Positions 15,452 to 25,212 of a DNA stretch of 64,000 bases are shown piece by piece. The translations under genes and the position numbers were made by a program. The notes beneath the pieces were generated by a model that saw only the letters and a program-made list of their open reading frames with translations, was not told the DNA's origin and searched no databases. Numbering within the stretch: the first letter of the stretch is position 1; each line of letters begins with the position of its first letter. The stretch comes from Micromonospora sp. WMMD1102 (GTDB lineage Bacteria; Actinomycetota; Actinomycetes; Mycobacteriales; Micromonosporaceae), in NCBI RefSeq assembly GCF_029626265.1, contig NZ_JARUBN010000001.1, forward strand, positions 6,265,001-6,329,000, given 5' to 3'.

Positions 15452-15796
15452 TCAGAGCGCCTGCCGGACGGTTGCCATCTCGTCGGCCGCCCCGGCCAGC
15501 ACCGGCGGCGCCGGGTCCGCGGCGACCAGGTCGGCGACCACCACCCGGAGCTGGTCGGGCAGGGCCAGGTCGTTCTCCAGCCGGGGTACCGGCCGGGCCG
15601 GCTCGCCGGCCGCCGCCGCGGCCAGGTCGGCCAGCCGTTGGACGAGCCGGTGCACCAGGTCGGCCCGGGCCGTCCCGCCGGACGGGCCCGGTGCCGCCCA
15701 GCGCGGCGGGGTCCAGTGCCCCACCTGCCGGACGAGCAGGTCGAGCTGGCGGAGCAGCGGCTCGGCCGGGCGGACGACGGGTTCGGGCGCGTTCAT
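15452..15796 (-). CDS. hypothetical protein, 114 aa
   Basis: The protein is MNAPEPVVRPAEPLLRQLDL…, mostly helical, with GHWTPPRWAAP in the middle and a leucine/alanine-rich helix ending in DQLRVVVADLVAA. No known domain, signal peptide or membrane segment. Codon usage (GC at third positions) is consistent with a real gene, and the frame is open from ATG to stop. It sits between the thiolase end and a decayed Bax-inhibitor tail. Confidence 0.6.
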   Translation of the reverse strand: MNAPEPVVRPAEPLLRQLDLLVRQVGHWTPPRWAAPGPSGGTARADLVHRLVQRLADLAAAAAGEPARPVPRLENDLALPDQLRVVVADLVAADPAPPVLAGAADEMATVRQAL

Positions 15797-15817
15797 CGCG
15801 GGGAGTCTACGGTCGGT

Positions 15818-15934
15818 TCACCGGCGGACGTAGCTGAGCGGCCGGAGGATCTGCCGGTAGCGCAAGACCAGCCCGACCAGCAGCCCGAACGCGCAGTACC
15901 AGGCGTACCGGACCGGCAGGCCGTCCCCGCCACC
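15818..15934 (-). pseudogene. remnant copy of the Bax-inhibitor-like C-terminus
   Basis: On the minus strand this reads GLPVRYAWYCAFGLLVGLV then LRYRQILRPLSYVRR and a stop. The intact gene 140 bases away ends GLPSRYSWTAAFGILVSLVW then LYIEILRLLSYFQGDD. The two align without gaps, at protein and DNA level. Nothing upstream in the same frame continues the protein, so only about the last 38 codons survive. It is a partial tandem duplication that has decayed. Confidence 0.75.
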
Positions 15935-15976
15935 CAGTCGACTGGGCCACCGGCGCCCGCCGCACCCCCGCGTACG

Positions 15977-16015
15977 CCGACGCCCGCCCCCGCCTGCGGC
16001 GGGGACGGGCGTCGG
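15977..16015 (-). terminator. long hairpin downstream of the Bax-inhibitor-like gene
   Basis: CCGACGCCCG-c-CCCCGCC, loop TGC, GGCGGGG-a-CGGGCGTCGG: 17 pairs with one mismatch. It lies about 60 bases after the stop of the minus-strand gene at 16076 and separates it from its decayed copy. Confidence 0.75.
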
Positions 16016-16075
16016 TGCAGGTTCGGCGGGCCGGCACGGCCGCCGGATGTCGTCCCGTCAGGGGCGTCGACCGGG

Positions 16076-16897
16076 TCAGTCGTCGCCCTGGAAGTAGCTG
16101 AGCAACCGCAGGATCTCGATGTAGAGCCAGACCAGGCTGACCAGGATGCCGAAGGCGGCGGTCCAGGAGTAGCGGCTCGGCAGGCCCATCCGCACGCCCT
16201 CTTCGACCTCGTGGAAGCTGAGGATGAAGCTGAGCGAGGCGATCACAATGCAGATCAGGCTGAACCCGATGGCGACCGGGCCACCACTGCGCAGCCCGGT
16301 CTCGATGCCGAAGAGCGCCAGCACGAAGTTGATCAGGATGACCGCGAAGATGCCGACCGTGGCCGCGATGACGCCCCGGACGAACTTCGGGGTAGCCCGG
16401 ATGACCTTGGCCTTGTAGAGCCCGGCCATCAGGAAGAAGACCCCGAAGGTGGCGATCACCGCCTGGAGGACGATGCCGTCGTGACCGAGGAAGGACTCGA
16501 AGAACTTGCTGACCATGCCGACGAAGACACCCTCGACGACGGCGTAGGTGACGACAAGTGCCGGGTTGGCCATCCGCATGAACGAGATCACCAGGCCGAG
16601 CACCAGCCCGACGACGGCGGCCCCGATCCAGGCGGCGCCGACCAGCGCGTCCGGCACGAGTACCCAGGCGAGCGCGGCGGAGAGGCCGGTGATGCCGAGC
16701 AGGGTGACCGTCTTGACGACGACGTCGTCGATGGACATCGGCGTCACGGTGGGCGGCGCGGCGGGGTAGCCCGCGTCCGTCGGGTAGGGCTGCCCGTAGC
16801 CGGGCTGCCCGTATGCGCCGGCCGGGGCGTGACCCGCGGCGCGCTCCCGCTCGGCCGCCTGGCCGAGTCGGGACAGCACCGGATTGGACGTCTTCAC
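16076..16897 (-). CDS. Bax inhibitor-1/YccA family membrane protein
   Basis: 273 residues. A ~60-residue Tyr/Pro/Gly-rich cytoplasmic start (QPGYGQPYPTDAGYPAAPP) precedes seven hydrophobic helices and a short charged end (LLSYFQGDD). This is the usual actinobacterial Bax inhibitor-1-like layout. Eukaryotic and Bacillus relatives are calcium-leak channels; the role here is not known. GTG 16897 is chosen because AGGAGG lies 10 bases before it; the longer open frame to 17080 adds sequence without support. A partial duplicate of its 3' end follows downstream. Confidence 0.85.
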   Translation of the reverse strand: MKTSNPVLSRLGQAAERERAAGHAPAGAYGQPGYGQPYPTDAGYPAAPPTVTPMSIDDVVVKTVTLLGITGLSAALAWVLVPDALVGAAWIGAAVVGLVLGLVISFMRMANPALVVTYAVVEGVFVGMVSKFFESFLGHDGIVLQAVIATFGVFFLMAGLYKAKVIRATPKFVRGVIAATVGIFAVILINFVLALFGIETGLRSGGPVAIGFSLICIVIASLSFILSFHEVEEGVRMGLPSRYSWTAAFGILVSLVWLYIEILRLLSYFQGDD

Positions 16898-17053
16898 TTT
16901 GTCAAGCCTCCTGAAAAGGTCGGTGCGCAGTGCCCGTGCCCTATCCAGGGTAATGGGCACCGGCGACGTTGTGGAGATCCACGTCACCGCACCACCCGGC
17001 GGGCGGGTCCCGGCCTGTCGGAAGGGAGACCCACGCGGCGACGGCGACGGCGG

Positions 17054-17134
17054 TGCCCGGGGCGGGGGTCGAACCCGCACGCCTTGCGGCAGCCGCTTTT
17101 AAGGCGGCCGTGTCTGCCTTTCCACCACCCGGGC
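17054..17134 (-). tRNA. bldA: tRNA-Leu(UAA), bldA type
   Basis: The minus strand folds as a class II tRNA: acceptor GCCCGGG/CCCGGGC, anticodon stem GCCGC/GCGGC with loop CTTAAAA (anticodon TAA at 17099-17101 on the plus strand reads tta), variable arm TGCCgcaaGGCGT, and T arm GCGGG-TTCGACC-CCCGC. CCA is not encoded. The sequence start GCCCGG…TGGTGGAA and GCAGACACGG resemble Streptomyces bldA. It reads the rare UUA codon, which occurs in several genes of this window. Confidence 0.92.
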
Positions 17135-17229
17135 GGGTGCCGGACCCCTCGGTCCTGGTGCCTGCCACGGTAGCGGGTGGAGCCCCACCGGGCGCACCCC
17201 GTTCGCGGATCGGCACTAGGGTCACTGTC

Positions 17230-19071
17230 GTGACCAGCACTGCCCGCGCGGCGCAGGACGCCGACCCCGGCCCGGCCACGACAGCCTCCGTCTCCGGCCC
17301 GACCCGGTCCTTCCGGGGACGCTGGCCCGGCGCACTGCACCGGCACGGACCCGACCTGGGGATCTGCCTGCTCTTCGTCCTCCTCGCCGGCTGGCTCACC
17401 GCCGGGCTCTGGCCGGACCCGGGCGCCCGGGTGCTGGCGCTCAACCCGGAGGACCAGGCCCTCTACGAGTGGTTCCTGGCGATGGACTCCCGGGTGCTGC
17501 ACGGCGACTTCAGTCTGCTGAGCGAGCGGCTGAACGCCCCGGACGGGGTGAACCTGATGGCCAACACCACGGTCATCGCCCTCGGCTTCCTGTTCGCGCC
17601 GATCACGCTGGCCTTCGGCGCGCCGGTCACCTTCGCGCTGCTCGCCGCCGGCAACCTGGCCGGCACCGCGATCGCCTGGTACCTGCTCTTCACCCGGCTG
17701 CTCGGCGCCCGCCGGCTCGCGGCCGCGCTCGGTGCCGGGCTCTGCGGCTTCGGGCCGGGGATCATCTCCCAGTCCAACAGTCACCTGCACATGACCGCGC
17801 AGTGGCTGGTGCCGGTGCTGATCTGGCTGGTCGTCCGGATGGTGCGGGCCGCCGATCCGCAGGGCCGGCCCGACCGGCCGGGAATCGACTGGCGGCGGGT
17901 CGTCACCTCGGCCGTCGGGCTCGCCGCCGGGGTGACGGTGCAGGTCTTCGTCGGCGAGGAGACGCTCTTCCTGGCCGCCGTCGCCCTGGTCGTCTTCACC
18001 CTGGCGTACGCCGCCGCGAACTGGTCACTGGCCCGCCGGGTGCTGCCCGGCTTCCTCGCCGGGATGGTGTTGGCGGTGGGGCTGGCGCTGCCGCTGCTGG
18101 CGTACCCGCTCTGGTTCCAGTTCGCCGGGCCGCAGAGCGTGCCGAACGGGATGTTCAGCCCGCACTACTTCTATGCCGACCTGGCGAGCTGGTCGGCCAT
18201 CTCCCCGATGTCGATCGCCGGCTCCCCGGAGGCCGCCCGGCTGACCACCGGGCCGGCCGAGTACAACACCTTCCTGGGCTGGCCGCTGCTGCTGGCGGCG
18301 GTCCTCGCCGTCGGCTGGCTGATCCGGCGACCGGTGGTGATCGCCTGCCTCGTCTCCGGCGTCGTGATGGCGGCGCTGTCGCTCGGGCCGACGATCGTGG
18401 TCGACAAGGAGCAGACCGGGATCACCGGTCCTTACACGCTGCTGCTCGGCGTTCCCGTGGTGGACGGGGCGCTGCCGATGCGCTTCGCGCTGGCCCTGTT
18501 GCCGCTGATCGCCACCGTGCTGGTGCTGGCGGTCGACAAGGGGCTGGCCACCCCGGAGAAGCCGGTGCAGGTGATGGTGCCGCTGGCCGCCGTCGTCGCG
18601 CTGCTGCCGATCTTCCCGGCCCAGATCCCGACCGCTCCCCGGCCGCCGCTGCCCCGGTTCATCGCGGACGGGCACTGGCGGGACTGCGTCGAGCCGAACG
18701 GCGTACTCGTGCCGGTGCCGCTGCCGACCCCGCAGGAGCCCTGGCCGATGCGCTGGGCGACCGCCGCCGACGCGTCTTTCGCGCTGCCCGAGGGCTTCTT
18801 CATCGGCCCGTACGCGGCCGAGGGGCAGGCGTCGATGGGCACCTACAAGCAGCCGACCTCGCAACTGCTGGCCGACGTGTCCAAGAACGGCGGGGTGCCG
18901 TCGATCCTCCAGGAACAGCGGGACCAGGCCCGCCGGGCCATCGACTTCTGGGGCGCCTCCTGTGTCGCGGTCGCCGACGACGCCCCGAACGCGGCGAGCC
19001 TGAAGGGCACCCTGGAGGCGCTGTACGGTCCGGGTACCCGGATGGCCGACGCCTGGACCTGGAAGTTCTGA
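17230..19071 (+). CDS. large polytopic membrane protein, GT-C-like
   Basis: 613 residues with roughly 10-12 hydrophobic helices between 40 and 430, then a soluble C-terminal third (PRFIADGHWRDCVEPNGVLV to WTWKF). The first loop contains LNPEDQALYEWFLAMDSRVL, in the place where GT-C glycosyltransferases keep acidic catalytic residues. This suggests a polyprenyl-linked sugar transferase or an unassigned actinobacterial membrane protein family; no motif decides it. GTG 17230 follows weak purine-rich sequence; the open frame from 16969 runs through the tRNA and is rejected. Confidence 0.72.
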   Translation: MTSTARAAQDADPGPATTASVSGPTRSFRGRWPGALHRHGPDLGICLLFVLLAGWLTAGLWPDPGARVLALNPEDQALYEWFLAMDSRVLHGDFSLLSERLNAPDGVNLMANTTVIALGFLFAPITLAFGAPVTFALLAAGNLAGTAIAWYLLFTRLLGARRLAAALGAGLCGFGPGIISQSNSHLHMTAQWLVPVLIWLVVRMVRAADPQGRPDRPGIDWRRVVTSAVGLAAGVTVQVFVGEETLFLAAVALVVFTLAYAAANWSLARRVLPGFLAGMVLAVGLALPLLAYPLWFQFAGPQSVPNGMFSPHYFYADLASWSAISPMSIAGSPEAARLTTGPAEYNTFLGWPLLLAAVLAVGWLIRRPVVIACLVSGVVMAALSLGPTIVVDKEQTGITGPYTLLLGVPVVDGALPMRFALALLPLIATVLVLAVDKGLATPEKPVQVMVPLAAVVALLPIFPAQIPTAPRPPLPRFIADGHWRDCVEPNGVLVPVPLPTPQEPWPMRWATAADASFALPEGFFIGPYAAEGQASMGTYKQPTSQLLADVSKNGGVPSILQEQRDQARRAIDFWGASCVAVADDAPNAASLKGTLEALYGPGTRMADAWTWKF

Positions 19072-19080
19072 CCGCGGCGA

Positions 19081-19114
19081 CGGTGCCCGGCCGCGCGTGG
19101 CGGACCGGGCACCG
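19081..19114. terminator. 10-bp hairpin between convergent genes
   Basis: CGGTGCCCGG (19081-19090) and CCGGGCACCG (19105-19114) with a 14-base loop, located 10 bases after the membrane protein stop and 43 bases before the end of the minus-strand NDH-2 gene. It can serve both. Confidence 0.65.
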
Positions 19115-19156
19115 TGCTCGGCGGAGCCGGCCGGCCTGCGGCGGGACCGGCCGGGG

Positions 19157-20503
19157 TCAGACCGGCTTGCGGTCGCCGGGGCGGCTGCCCGCCCCCGCGC
19201 TCGCCTCGACGAACTCCTCCCGGGGGTCGTGCAACTGGCCCAGCGCCACCACCTCGCGGCGCAGCACGAAAGCCAGCGTCCAGTCCACGATCACCCGCAC
19301 CTTGCGGTTGAACGACGGAATCCGGCTCATGTGGTAAGTCCGGTGCATGAACCAGGCCGGCAACCCCTTGAGCTTGATCCCGTAGACCTGGGCGACCCCC
19401 TTGTGCAGGCCGAGGCTGGCCACGCTGCCGGCGTGCTTGTGCTTGTAGTCCACCGGCGTCCGGCCCCGGATCACCGCCCTGATGTTGTCGGCCATCCGGG
19501 CCGCCTGCCGCACCGCGTGCTGGGCACTCGGCGAGCAGTACGCCCCGGGCGGGCCGGTCAGGTCCGGCACCGCCGCGCAGTCACCGGCGCTCCACGCCCC
19601 GTCGACGATCCGGTCGCCGTCGACCACCTGGAGGGTCGGCAGGCAGGTGACCCGCCCCCGCTCGTCCCGCGGCAGGTCGGTCTGGGCCAGCATCGGCGAC
19701 GGCTTCACCCCGGCCGTCCAGACGATGGTGTCGGCCCGGAAGCTGTCCCCGTCGGAGAGCCGGACCAGGCCGTCCACACAGGACTCCAGCCGGGTCTCCA
19801 GCCGGATGTCCATCTTCCGCTTCAGCAACTGGGTGACGGTGTACGCGCCCATGTCCCGGTCGACCTCGGGCAGCACCCGAAGGGTCGCCTCGACGAGTAC
19901 CCAGCGCATGTCGTCGGGCTTCAGCTCGGGGTAGTACTTCAGGGCGTCCCGGGCCATGTCCTCCATCTCGGCGAGTGCCTCGATGCCGGCGTAGCCGCCG
20001 CCGACGAAGACGAAGGTCAGCGCGCAGCGCCGGGTATCCGGGTCGGTGGTGGCGGCCGCCACGTCCAACCGGTCCAGCACGTGGTTGCGCAGGTAGATCG
20101 CCTCGCCGATGGTCTTGAAACCAATGCCCTGCTCGGCCAGGCCGGGGATGGGCAGGGTACGGGAGACCGATCCGGGCGCCACCACGATGTGGTCGTAGCC
20201 GATCTCCCGGGCCGGCCCGATGATCGGCTGCACGATGGCGGTCTTCCGGTCGTGCTCGATCCGGGTGACGGTACCGGCGACGATGGTGCAGCGCCGCAAC
20301 TCGCGCCGCAGCGGCACCACGGAGTGCCGGGGCGAGATGTTGCCGGCCGCCGCCTCGGGCAGGAAGGGTTGGTACGTCATGTGCGGCTGGGGGTCGACGA
20401 CGATGACCTCCGCCTCCCACGACCGGAGCTTCTTCGACAGGCGCAGGGCCGCGTACAGGCCGACGTGACCGGCGCCCACCACAAGGATCCGCTGCGGATT
20501 CAC
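19157..20503 (-). CDS. ndh: type II NADH dehydrogenase (NDH-2) / FAD oxidoreductase
   Basis: 448 residues. FAD motif RILVVGAGHVGLYAALRL at the start, a second Rossmann motif TFVFVGGGYAGIEALAEMED for NADH, and DTIVWTAGVKPSPM plus GAWSAGDCAAVPD before the C-terminal membrane-binding part (GLPAWFMHRTYHMSRIPSFN). NDH-2 passes electrons from NADH to menaquinone without pumping protons. Length and C-terminus match mycobacterial Ndh. It is a single-gene unit; the terminator at 19081-19114 lies beyond its stop. Confidence 0.88.
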   Translation of the reverse strand: MNPQRILVVGAGHVGLYAALRLSKKLRSWEAEVIVVDPQPHMTYQPFLPEAAAGNISPRHSVVPLRRELRRCTIVAGTVTRIEHDRKTAIVQPIIGPAREIGYDHIVVAPGSVSRTLPIPGLAEQGIGFKTIGEAIYLRNHVLDRLDVAAATTDPDTRRCALTFVFVGGGYAGIEALAEMEDMARDALKYYPELKPDDMRWVLVEATLRVLPEVDRDMGAYTVTQLLKRKMDIRLETRLESCVDGLVRLSDGDSFRADTIVWTAGVKPSPMLAQTDLPRDERGRVTCLPTLQVVDGDRIVDGAWSAGDCAAVPDLTGPPGAYCSPSAQHAVRQAARMADNIRAVIRGRTPVDYKHKHAGSVASLGLHKGVAQVYGIKLKGLPAWFMHRTYHMSRIPSFNRKVRVIVDWTLAFVLRREVVALGQLHDPREEFVEASAGAGSRPGDRKPV

Positions 20504-20675
20504 GTCTCCATCCTTCCCCGCCCCGGCTCCGGATGCAGGCCAGATGCCCCCTTTGTGACTGACGACGCCAGGTGAGCCGCATTACCCCGGTGCTCCGGCG
20601 TCACCCGCACCCATCTCTGACCAGGCCGCCCGGACGGGAGACCCGGGTGGGGCCGCCCGGACCGGAGCCGGGCCG

Positions 20676-21227
20676 CTATTGGCGGCGGAAGAGCCAGTTG
20701 AGCAACGCGGCGACGCCGACGGCCAGAGCCAGCCCGCCGAGCAGCACGACGACGGAGGTTCCGGCACCCAGCCGCCCGTCCAGGGCCAGCAGCGGCACCG
20801 AGAGCACCGCCGAGGCGAGCGCCACCCCGAGCGCCCGGGCCAGCCACCGGGCCGGCACCTCGGGGGCGATCACCGCGTCGTACGAGAGCAGGGCGGCGAG
20901 CGCCGCCAGCGAATGGGTCAGGTAGAGGAAGGTGGCCAGGGCGAGCAGCCGCCACAGCTCGACCCGGTGGTCGTACCAGCCGGTGGCCACCACCCAGGCG
21001 CCGGCCGCGGCCAGCAGCACCGCGGTGGGCCAGTTCCGCCGGGGCGCGATCGCGGGCGCCAGCGCCGCCACCACCAGCAGGCCGAGCAGCCGGGGATCGG
21101 AGGGCCGGGACGGGTACGCCAGCAGCAGCGCCACCAGCGCGCAGCCGAAGACCCCGGACCGGACCAGCAGCGGCACCGGGGTGATCCGGCCGATCGCGCC
21201 GTAGAGCTGCCTGACCCGGGTCAGCAC
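20676..21227 (-). CDS. small polytopic membrane protein of the DUF58/MoxR cluster
   Basis: 183 residues with five or six hydrophobic helices (around 22-40, 48-62, 68-85, 92-112, 135-150, 155-175), no signal motif and no recognised domain. It starts 55 bases downstream of the DUF58 gene on the same strand and is probably the last gene of that operon. Function unknown. Confidence 0.65.
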   Translation of the reverse strand: MLTRVRQLYGAIGRITPVPLLVRSGVFGCALVALLLAYPSRPSDPRLLGLLVVAALAPAIAPRRNWPTAVLLAAAGAWVVATGWYDHRVELWRLLALATFLYLTHSLAALAALLSYDAVIAPEVPARWLARALGVALASAVLSVPLLALDGRLGAGTSVVVLLGGLALAVGVAALLNWLFRRQ

Positions 21228-21282
21228 GACGCCCCCCCGTCGCGCACCGCAGCGAGCACGGCCGGCACCGCGGACCCGGCCG

Positions 21283-22791
21283 TCATCGCAGACCCGGCCG
21301 GGGTGCCGAGGCGAGCCGGGCGACGTCCCGGAGCACCAGGTCGAGGCTGCCGGCCCCGGCCCAGGTGACCACCGGCACCCCGTGCTCGCGGAGCTGCCCG
21401 ATAGTGGTGTCCCGGTCCAGCCGCCACAGCCGGTGCGCCAACTCGGTCCAGTGCCCCCGCTTCGGCGGCAGCGCCGACGGCGGCAGGGTGTCCACCGCCA
21501 CCACGATCCGGCCGGAGCGGGCCAGCCGGGCCAGCATCGCCGCCGACCGGGCGTCCACCAGCGGGGTGAGCACCACCACCAGGGCGTTGGAGGAGAGCAG
21601 CTGCGGGCCGAAGACCTGGTCGTACGGCTCGTGCGGGGACTGTTCGACCCGTACGTCGAGCAGCCACTCCAGCAGGGTCAGGTACTGCCGCCGGCCGGTC
21701 GCCGGGCGGAGTCGACGGGCCGACGGGCCGTACTCCAGCAGCGAGACCCGGTCGCCCCGGTGCAGGTAGTGCTCGGCGATCGCCGCGGCGGCCCGGACGC
21801 AGGTGTCCAGCACCGAGGCGCTGCCCCGGATCCCGCCCGACCGGCCCGCCTCGGCCAGCACGTCGAGCAGCAGCACCACCTCGGCGTCCCGGTCGGAGAG
21901 CATCGCCGCCACGTGCAGTTGCCGGGCCCGCAGCGAGACCCGCCAGTCGATCCGGCGCAGCCGGTCGCCCGGCCCGAAGATGCGTACCCCGGCCAGCTCG
22001 CCGCCCTCCCCCGGCCGCCGGGACCGGTGCCCGCCGACCAGGCCGGCGGCCCGGGGCATTGCCTCGTCCGCCTCGAACGGCTCGGTGACCGGGTAGACCG
22101 GCACCGGATGCGCCTCGGTGAGCACCGTCTGGCTGGCCAGCAGCCCGTCGCAGGCGATCGCCCGGACCGCCGCCGGGCCGAGCGAGTGCCGGCCCCAGCG
22201 CAACGTCCCGCCGCGCAGTTCCAGGTCGGCGATGGTGCCGGCCGGCACGGTGAAGCCGTAGGGGCGGTCGGTGGCGTCCCGCCGGCCGGCCCGGCCCGGG
22301 TCGCCGGAGCCGTCCGTCGCGGCCGGGCCGTTCCCCGGGGCCGGGCCGTCGGCCGGGGCGGAGCCGTCCGGGCCGGCGTCGCCGGACGCGAACCGGACCT
22401 CGTCGACGCGCAGCCAGGACGAGACCACGGTACGGACCAGCACCAGGTCGTAGTGCACCTCGTCGACGTTGCCGACGCCGATCCCGCCGACCAGCGCACC
22501 CCCCTCGACCAGGTTCGTGTCGTCGACCGCGATGCCGATCTCCGGTGGCCGCGCCGGGCGGCGGCGCAGCGCGTACGCGGTGCCGAGCGCGAACGGTGTG
22601 GCCAGCACGACCAGGTCGACCCGGCCGAGCAGCGCACCGGCGACCAGGAAGAGCCCGGTGAGCAGCACCGCCCGGCCGAGGGCGCGGGTGGGTACCCAGT
22701 CCGGCACGTCCCCGGGCGCCGCCGCCACGGCCGGGGCGGCGCCCCGCTGCCCGGGCACGGCGGGACGCAGGGTCGGTCCGGCGGAGCTCAC
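21283..22791 (-). CDS. DUF58 domain protein (von Willebrand A-like)
   Basis: 502 residues. Two N-terminal membrane helices (about 38-75) and a central DUF58 core: [40 protein letters not shown], then [12 protein letters not shown], the metal-site-like strand. Residues 190-220 are a Gly/Pro insertion. DUF58 proteins are encoded with MoxR ATPases, which are thought to act as chaperones for vWA partners. GTG 22791 overlaps the MoxR stop (GTGA). Confidence 0.85.
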   Translation of the reverse strand: MSSAGPTLRPAVPGQRGAAPAVAAAPGDVPDWVPTRALGRAVLLTGLFLVAGALLGRVDLVVLATPFALGTAYALRRRPARPPEIGIAVDDTNLVEGGALVGGIGVGNVDEVHYDLVLVRTVVSSWLRVDEVRFASGDAGPDGSAPADGPAPGNGPAATDGSGDPGRAGRRDATDRPYGFTVPAGTIADLELRGGTLRWGRHSLGPAAVRAIACDGLLASQTVLTEAHPVPVYPVTEPFEADEAMPRAAGLVGGHRSRRPGEGGELAGVRIFGPGDRLRRIDWRVSLRARQLHVAAMLSDRDAEVVLLLDVLAEAGRSGGIRGSASVLDTCVRAAAAIAEHYLHRGDRVSLLEYGPSARRLRPATGRRQYLTLLEWLLDVRVEQSPHEPYDQVFGPQLLSSNALVVVLTPLVDARSAAMLARLARSGRIVVAVDTLPPSALPPKRGHWTELAHRLWRLDRDTTIGQLREHGVPVVTWAGAGSLDLVLRDVARLASAPRPGLR

Positions 22792-23801
22792 GTCGTGCGG
22801 GCCCCGGCCGGCCCGGCGGCGTAGCTGGGCAGCGCACCGCTGGCCGGCGCCGGGGTGGTCTCCAGCACCTCGTTGACCACGAACGACGGGTCGACCCGGC
22901 GCAGCCACATCTCCGGGCGGAGCGTGATCCGGTGCGTCAGCACCGGCACCGCCACCGCCTTGACGTCCTCCGGGATCACGTAGTCACGGCCGGCGAACGC
23001 GGCGATCGCGCGGGCCAGCAGCAGCAGCGCGAGCGAGCCGCGCGGCGAGGCGCCGACGAGTACCGAGGCGTGTTCCCGGGTGGCGGCGGTGAGCGCCACG
23101 ATGTAGCGGCCGATCGAGTCCTCCACCACCACGTTCTCGAGGGCTGCCTGCATCGCCCGGAGCATCTCGGCGTTGACCACCGGTTTCAGCTCCGCCTCCT
23201 CCTGGCGGCGGGCCATCCGGCGGCGGAGCACGTCCCACTCCTCCTCCGGGCCGGGATAGCCGAACGAGACCCGGAGCAGGAACCGGTCGAGCTGCGCCTC
23301 GGGCAGCGGATAGGTGCCCTCGTACTCGATCGGGTTGGCGGTGGCGATCACGTGGAACGGCGGGTCCAGCCGGTAGGTGACGCCCTCGACCGAGACCTGC
23401 TTCTCCTGCATCGCCTCCAGCAGCGCGGCCTGGGTCTTCGGCGGCGTACGGTTGATCTCGTCGGCCAGCAGCAGGTTCGTGAAGACCGGCCCGGCCCGGA
23501 AGCTGAAGTCGGCGGTGCGCTGGTCGTAGAGGAACGAACCGGTGACGTCGGCGGGCAGCAGGTCGGGGGTGAACTGCAACCGCCGGAAGTCGAGCCCGAG
23601 CGCCTGGGCGAAGGAGCGCGCGGTGAGGGTCTTGCCGAGCCCGGGCAGGTCCTCCAGGAGCACGTGCCCGCCGGCCAGGATCCCGGCGAGCACCAGTTCC
23701 AGGGCGTCCCGCTTGCCCACCACGACCGTGCCGACCTGGTCGAGTACGGCCTGCGCCAGCCGGCCCACGTCGAACGTGCTGACCTGGTCCGCGTCTTTCA
23801 T
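22788..23801 (-). CDS. MoxR family AAA+ ATPase
   Basis: 337 residues. Walker A is [20 protein letters not shown], Walker B is [20 protein letters not shown], with the MoxR-typical [20 protein letters not shown] (sensor) and arginine finger in [13 protein letters not shown]. It probably remodels or activates the DUF58 partner encoded downstream. ATG 23801 has GGAGAAG just upstream and overlaps the preceding stop (ATGA). Part of the four-gene coupled operon 25191 to 21283. Confidence 0.92.
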   Translation of the reverse strand: MKDADQVSTFDVGRLAQAVLDQVGTVVVGKRDALELVLAGILAGGHVLLEDLPGLGKTLTARSFAQALGLDFRRLQFTPDLLPADVTGSFLYDQRTADFSFRAGPVFTNLLLADEINRTPPKTQAALLEAMQEKQVSVEGVTYRLDPPFHVIATANPIEYEGTYPLPEAQLDRFLLRVSFGYPGPEEEWDVLRRRMARRQEEAELKPVVNAEMLRAMQAALENVVVEDSIGRYIVALTAATREHASVLVGASPRGSLALLLLARAIAAFAGRDYVIPEDVKAVAVPVLTHRITLRPEMWLRRVDPSFVVNEVLETTPAPASGALPSYAAGPAGARTT

Positions 23802-24391
23802 AGCTTCTCCAATGTGGCGACGATCGCCGCGAGGTCGCGCGGCGCCGGGGTGCGCTTGGGCGGGGATTCGAGGAAGTTCCACAGTGGCTCGCCGAGCAGT
23901 GCCCGGGACCGGACCGGATCGCCGGCCCGGGTGACGCCGTGCCGCTGCCGGAGCAGCTCGTCGACGAGTTCGGCGAGCACCGGCAGCACCGCCTTGGCGA
24001 ACCGTGCCGGCTCCCCCTGCGACCAGGTGAGTTTGGTTTCCCAGCGGCCGACCGAGCTGCCCAGCGCGTCCCGGACGGTCCAGTCGTAGTGGCCGTCGGG
24101 CTCGCCCCGCTCCTGCGCGGGGCGGCGGAGCCGGAGCGGGAGCGGTGGCGGGGGTACGAGTGCCAGGGTGAGCCGGCGCAGCAGCAGCAGGGCGACGAAC
24201 CCGGCGAAGACGGCGGCCGGCGAGACGGCGACGCCGACCATGCGCAGCCCGAGTACGACCGCCGCGGCGAGACCGGCAGCGGCCAGCCCGAGCCGCAGCC
24301 AGCCGCCCACCCCGCGCCGGGCCGGGGCGGCCCTCGGCTGCTCCTCCTCGTCCTGGAGCAGGTCGAAGATGCTGGCGCTGGAGCCGCTCAC
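23798..24391 (-). CDS. membrane protein between DUF4129 and MoxR genes
   Basis: 197 residues. An acidic start ([16 protein letters not shown]) is followed by two membrane helices (about 33-75) and a soluble C-terminus ([40 protein letters not shown]). No named domain; its conserved place in DUF4129–MoxR–DUF58 operons suggests a structural partner. GTG 24391 and the ATGA at the end show 4-base overlaps on both sides, so it is translated together with its neighbours. Confidence 0.7.
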   Translation of the reverse strand: MSGSSASIFDLLQDEEEQPRAAPARRGVGGWLRLGLAAAGLAAAVVLGLRMVGVAVSPAAVFAGFVALLLLRRLTLALVPPPPLPLRLRRPAQERGEPDGHYDWTVRDALGSSVGRWETKLTWSQGEPARFAKAVLPVLAELVDELLRQRHGVTRAGDPVRSRALLGEPLWNFLESPPKRTPAPRDLAAIVATLEKL

Positions 24392-25191
24392 CGCTGCCCG
24401 CCTCCGGCCGTCGTGGGCGCGGCGTCCTCGCCGGGCCGGTCGACCCGGGAGGTGAGTTCGGTACGCAACCGGCGCAGCGCGGCCAGCGCCTGGCCGCGCA
24501 TCCGCTCGTCGACGGTGTGCGTGGCGTACCGGGCCTCCCGGTAGACGTCGGCGAACGCGCCGAGCACGTCGGCGCTGACCGGCCGGCCGGCGCCGAGCAG
24601 CCGGGTCACCAGGTCGGTCGGGGTGTCCCCGGGCCGGCGTTCGACCCCGGCCGAGGCGGCGGCCTGCTCCAGGCGTACCCAGCAGGCGATCACCGCCCGG
24701 CGCGGGTCGGCGTCGGTGTCGGAGAGGTCGACCAGGCCGGCGTCGAGCGCGGCGACCACCTCCTCGGCGGTCTGCTCGGCGGAGCGGAGTTTCCGGGCAC
24801 CGGGCCGGTTCAGTCCCCGGCGGCGGCGCAGCAGGTCCCGGACCAGCGCCCAGAGCAGTGCGACGACCACGGCCAGCACGACGGCGCCGCAGAGCAGGGT
24901 GCCGAGGTACGGCACCCAGTGCGGGAGGTAGCTGCCGGGCTGGCCCGGCCCGGCGGTGGGCGGCGGCGGCTCCGTCCCGGTGGGCTGGGCCTGCTCGATC
25001 GTCGGCACGATGTCGGCCGGCGGCTGCACCCGGTCGAATCCGATCGACGAATGGGAGGCGGCGAGCGCGGCGAGCGCCAGCAGCCCGGCGACCGCCGCCA
25101 GCGGCCAGAGCGTCCGGAGCAGGCTGCTGGTGAGGCTGGACCGGGGCGGCTGGGGTGCCGGACGGGCACGACCGGAGTGCCCGTCGGTCAT
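24388..25191 (-). CDS. DUF4129 domain membrane protein
   Basis: 267 residues. One N-terminal membrane helix (about 28-48), a Pro-rich periplasmic stretch, a second helix (about 98-120), then the cytoplasmic DUF4129 core: RRAVIACWVRLEQAAASAGV, then RRPGDTPTDLVTRLL and FADVYREARYATHTV. The family is the first gene of DUF4129–x–MoxR–DUF58 operons in actinobacteria, of unproven role at the envelope. The next gene starts inside its stop (GTGA). Confidence 0.85.
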   Translation of the reverse strand: MTDGHSGRARPAPQPPRSSLTSSLLRTLWPLAAVAGLLALAALAASHSSIGFDRVQPPADIVPTIEQAQPTGTEPPPPTAGPGQPGSYLPHWVPYLGTLLCGAVVLAVVVALLWALVRDLLRRRRGLNRPGARKLRSAEQTAEEVVAALDAGLVDLSDTDADPRRAVIACWVRLEQAAASAGVERRPGDTPTDLVTRLLGAGRPVSADVLGAFADVYREARYATHTVDERMRGQALAALRRLRTELTSRVDRPGEDAAPTTAGGGQR

Positions 25192-25212
25192 CGCACCGCC
25201 CTCCCGAGCCGT

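Noticed and set aside
15807..16037. Minus-strand ORF of 76 aa
   Set aside because: It reads a terminator stem and the Bax-inhibitor remnant in the wrong frame.
16969..17229. Extended start of the membrane protein gene
   Set aside because: It would translate the tRNA-Leu gene; GTG 17230 is a better start.
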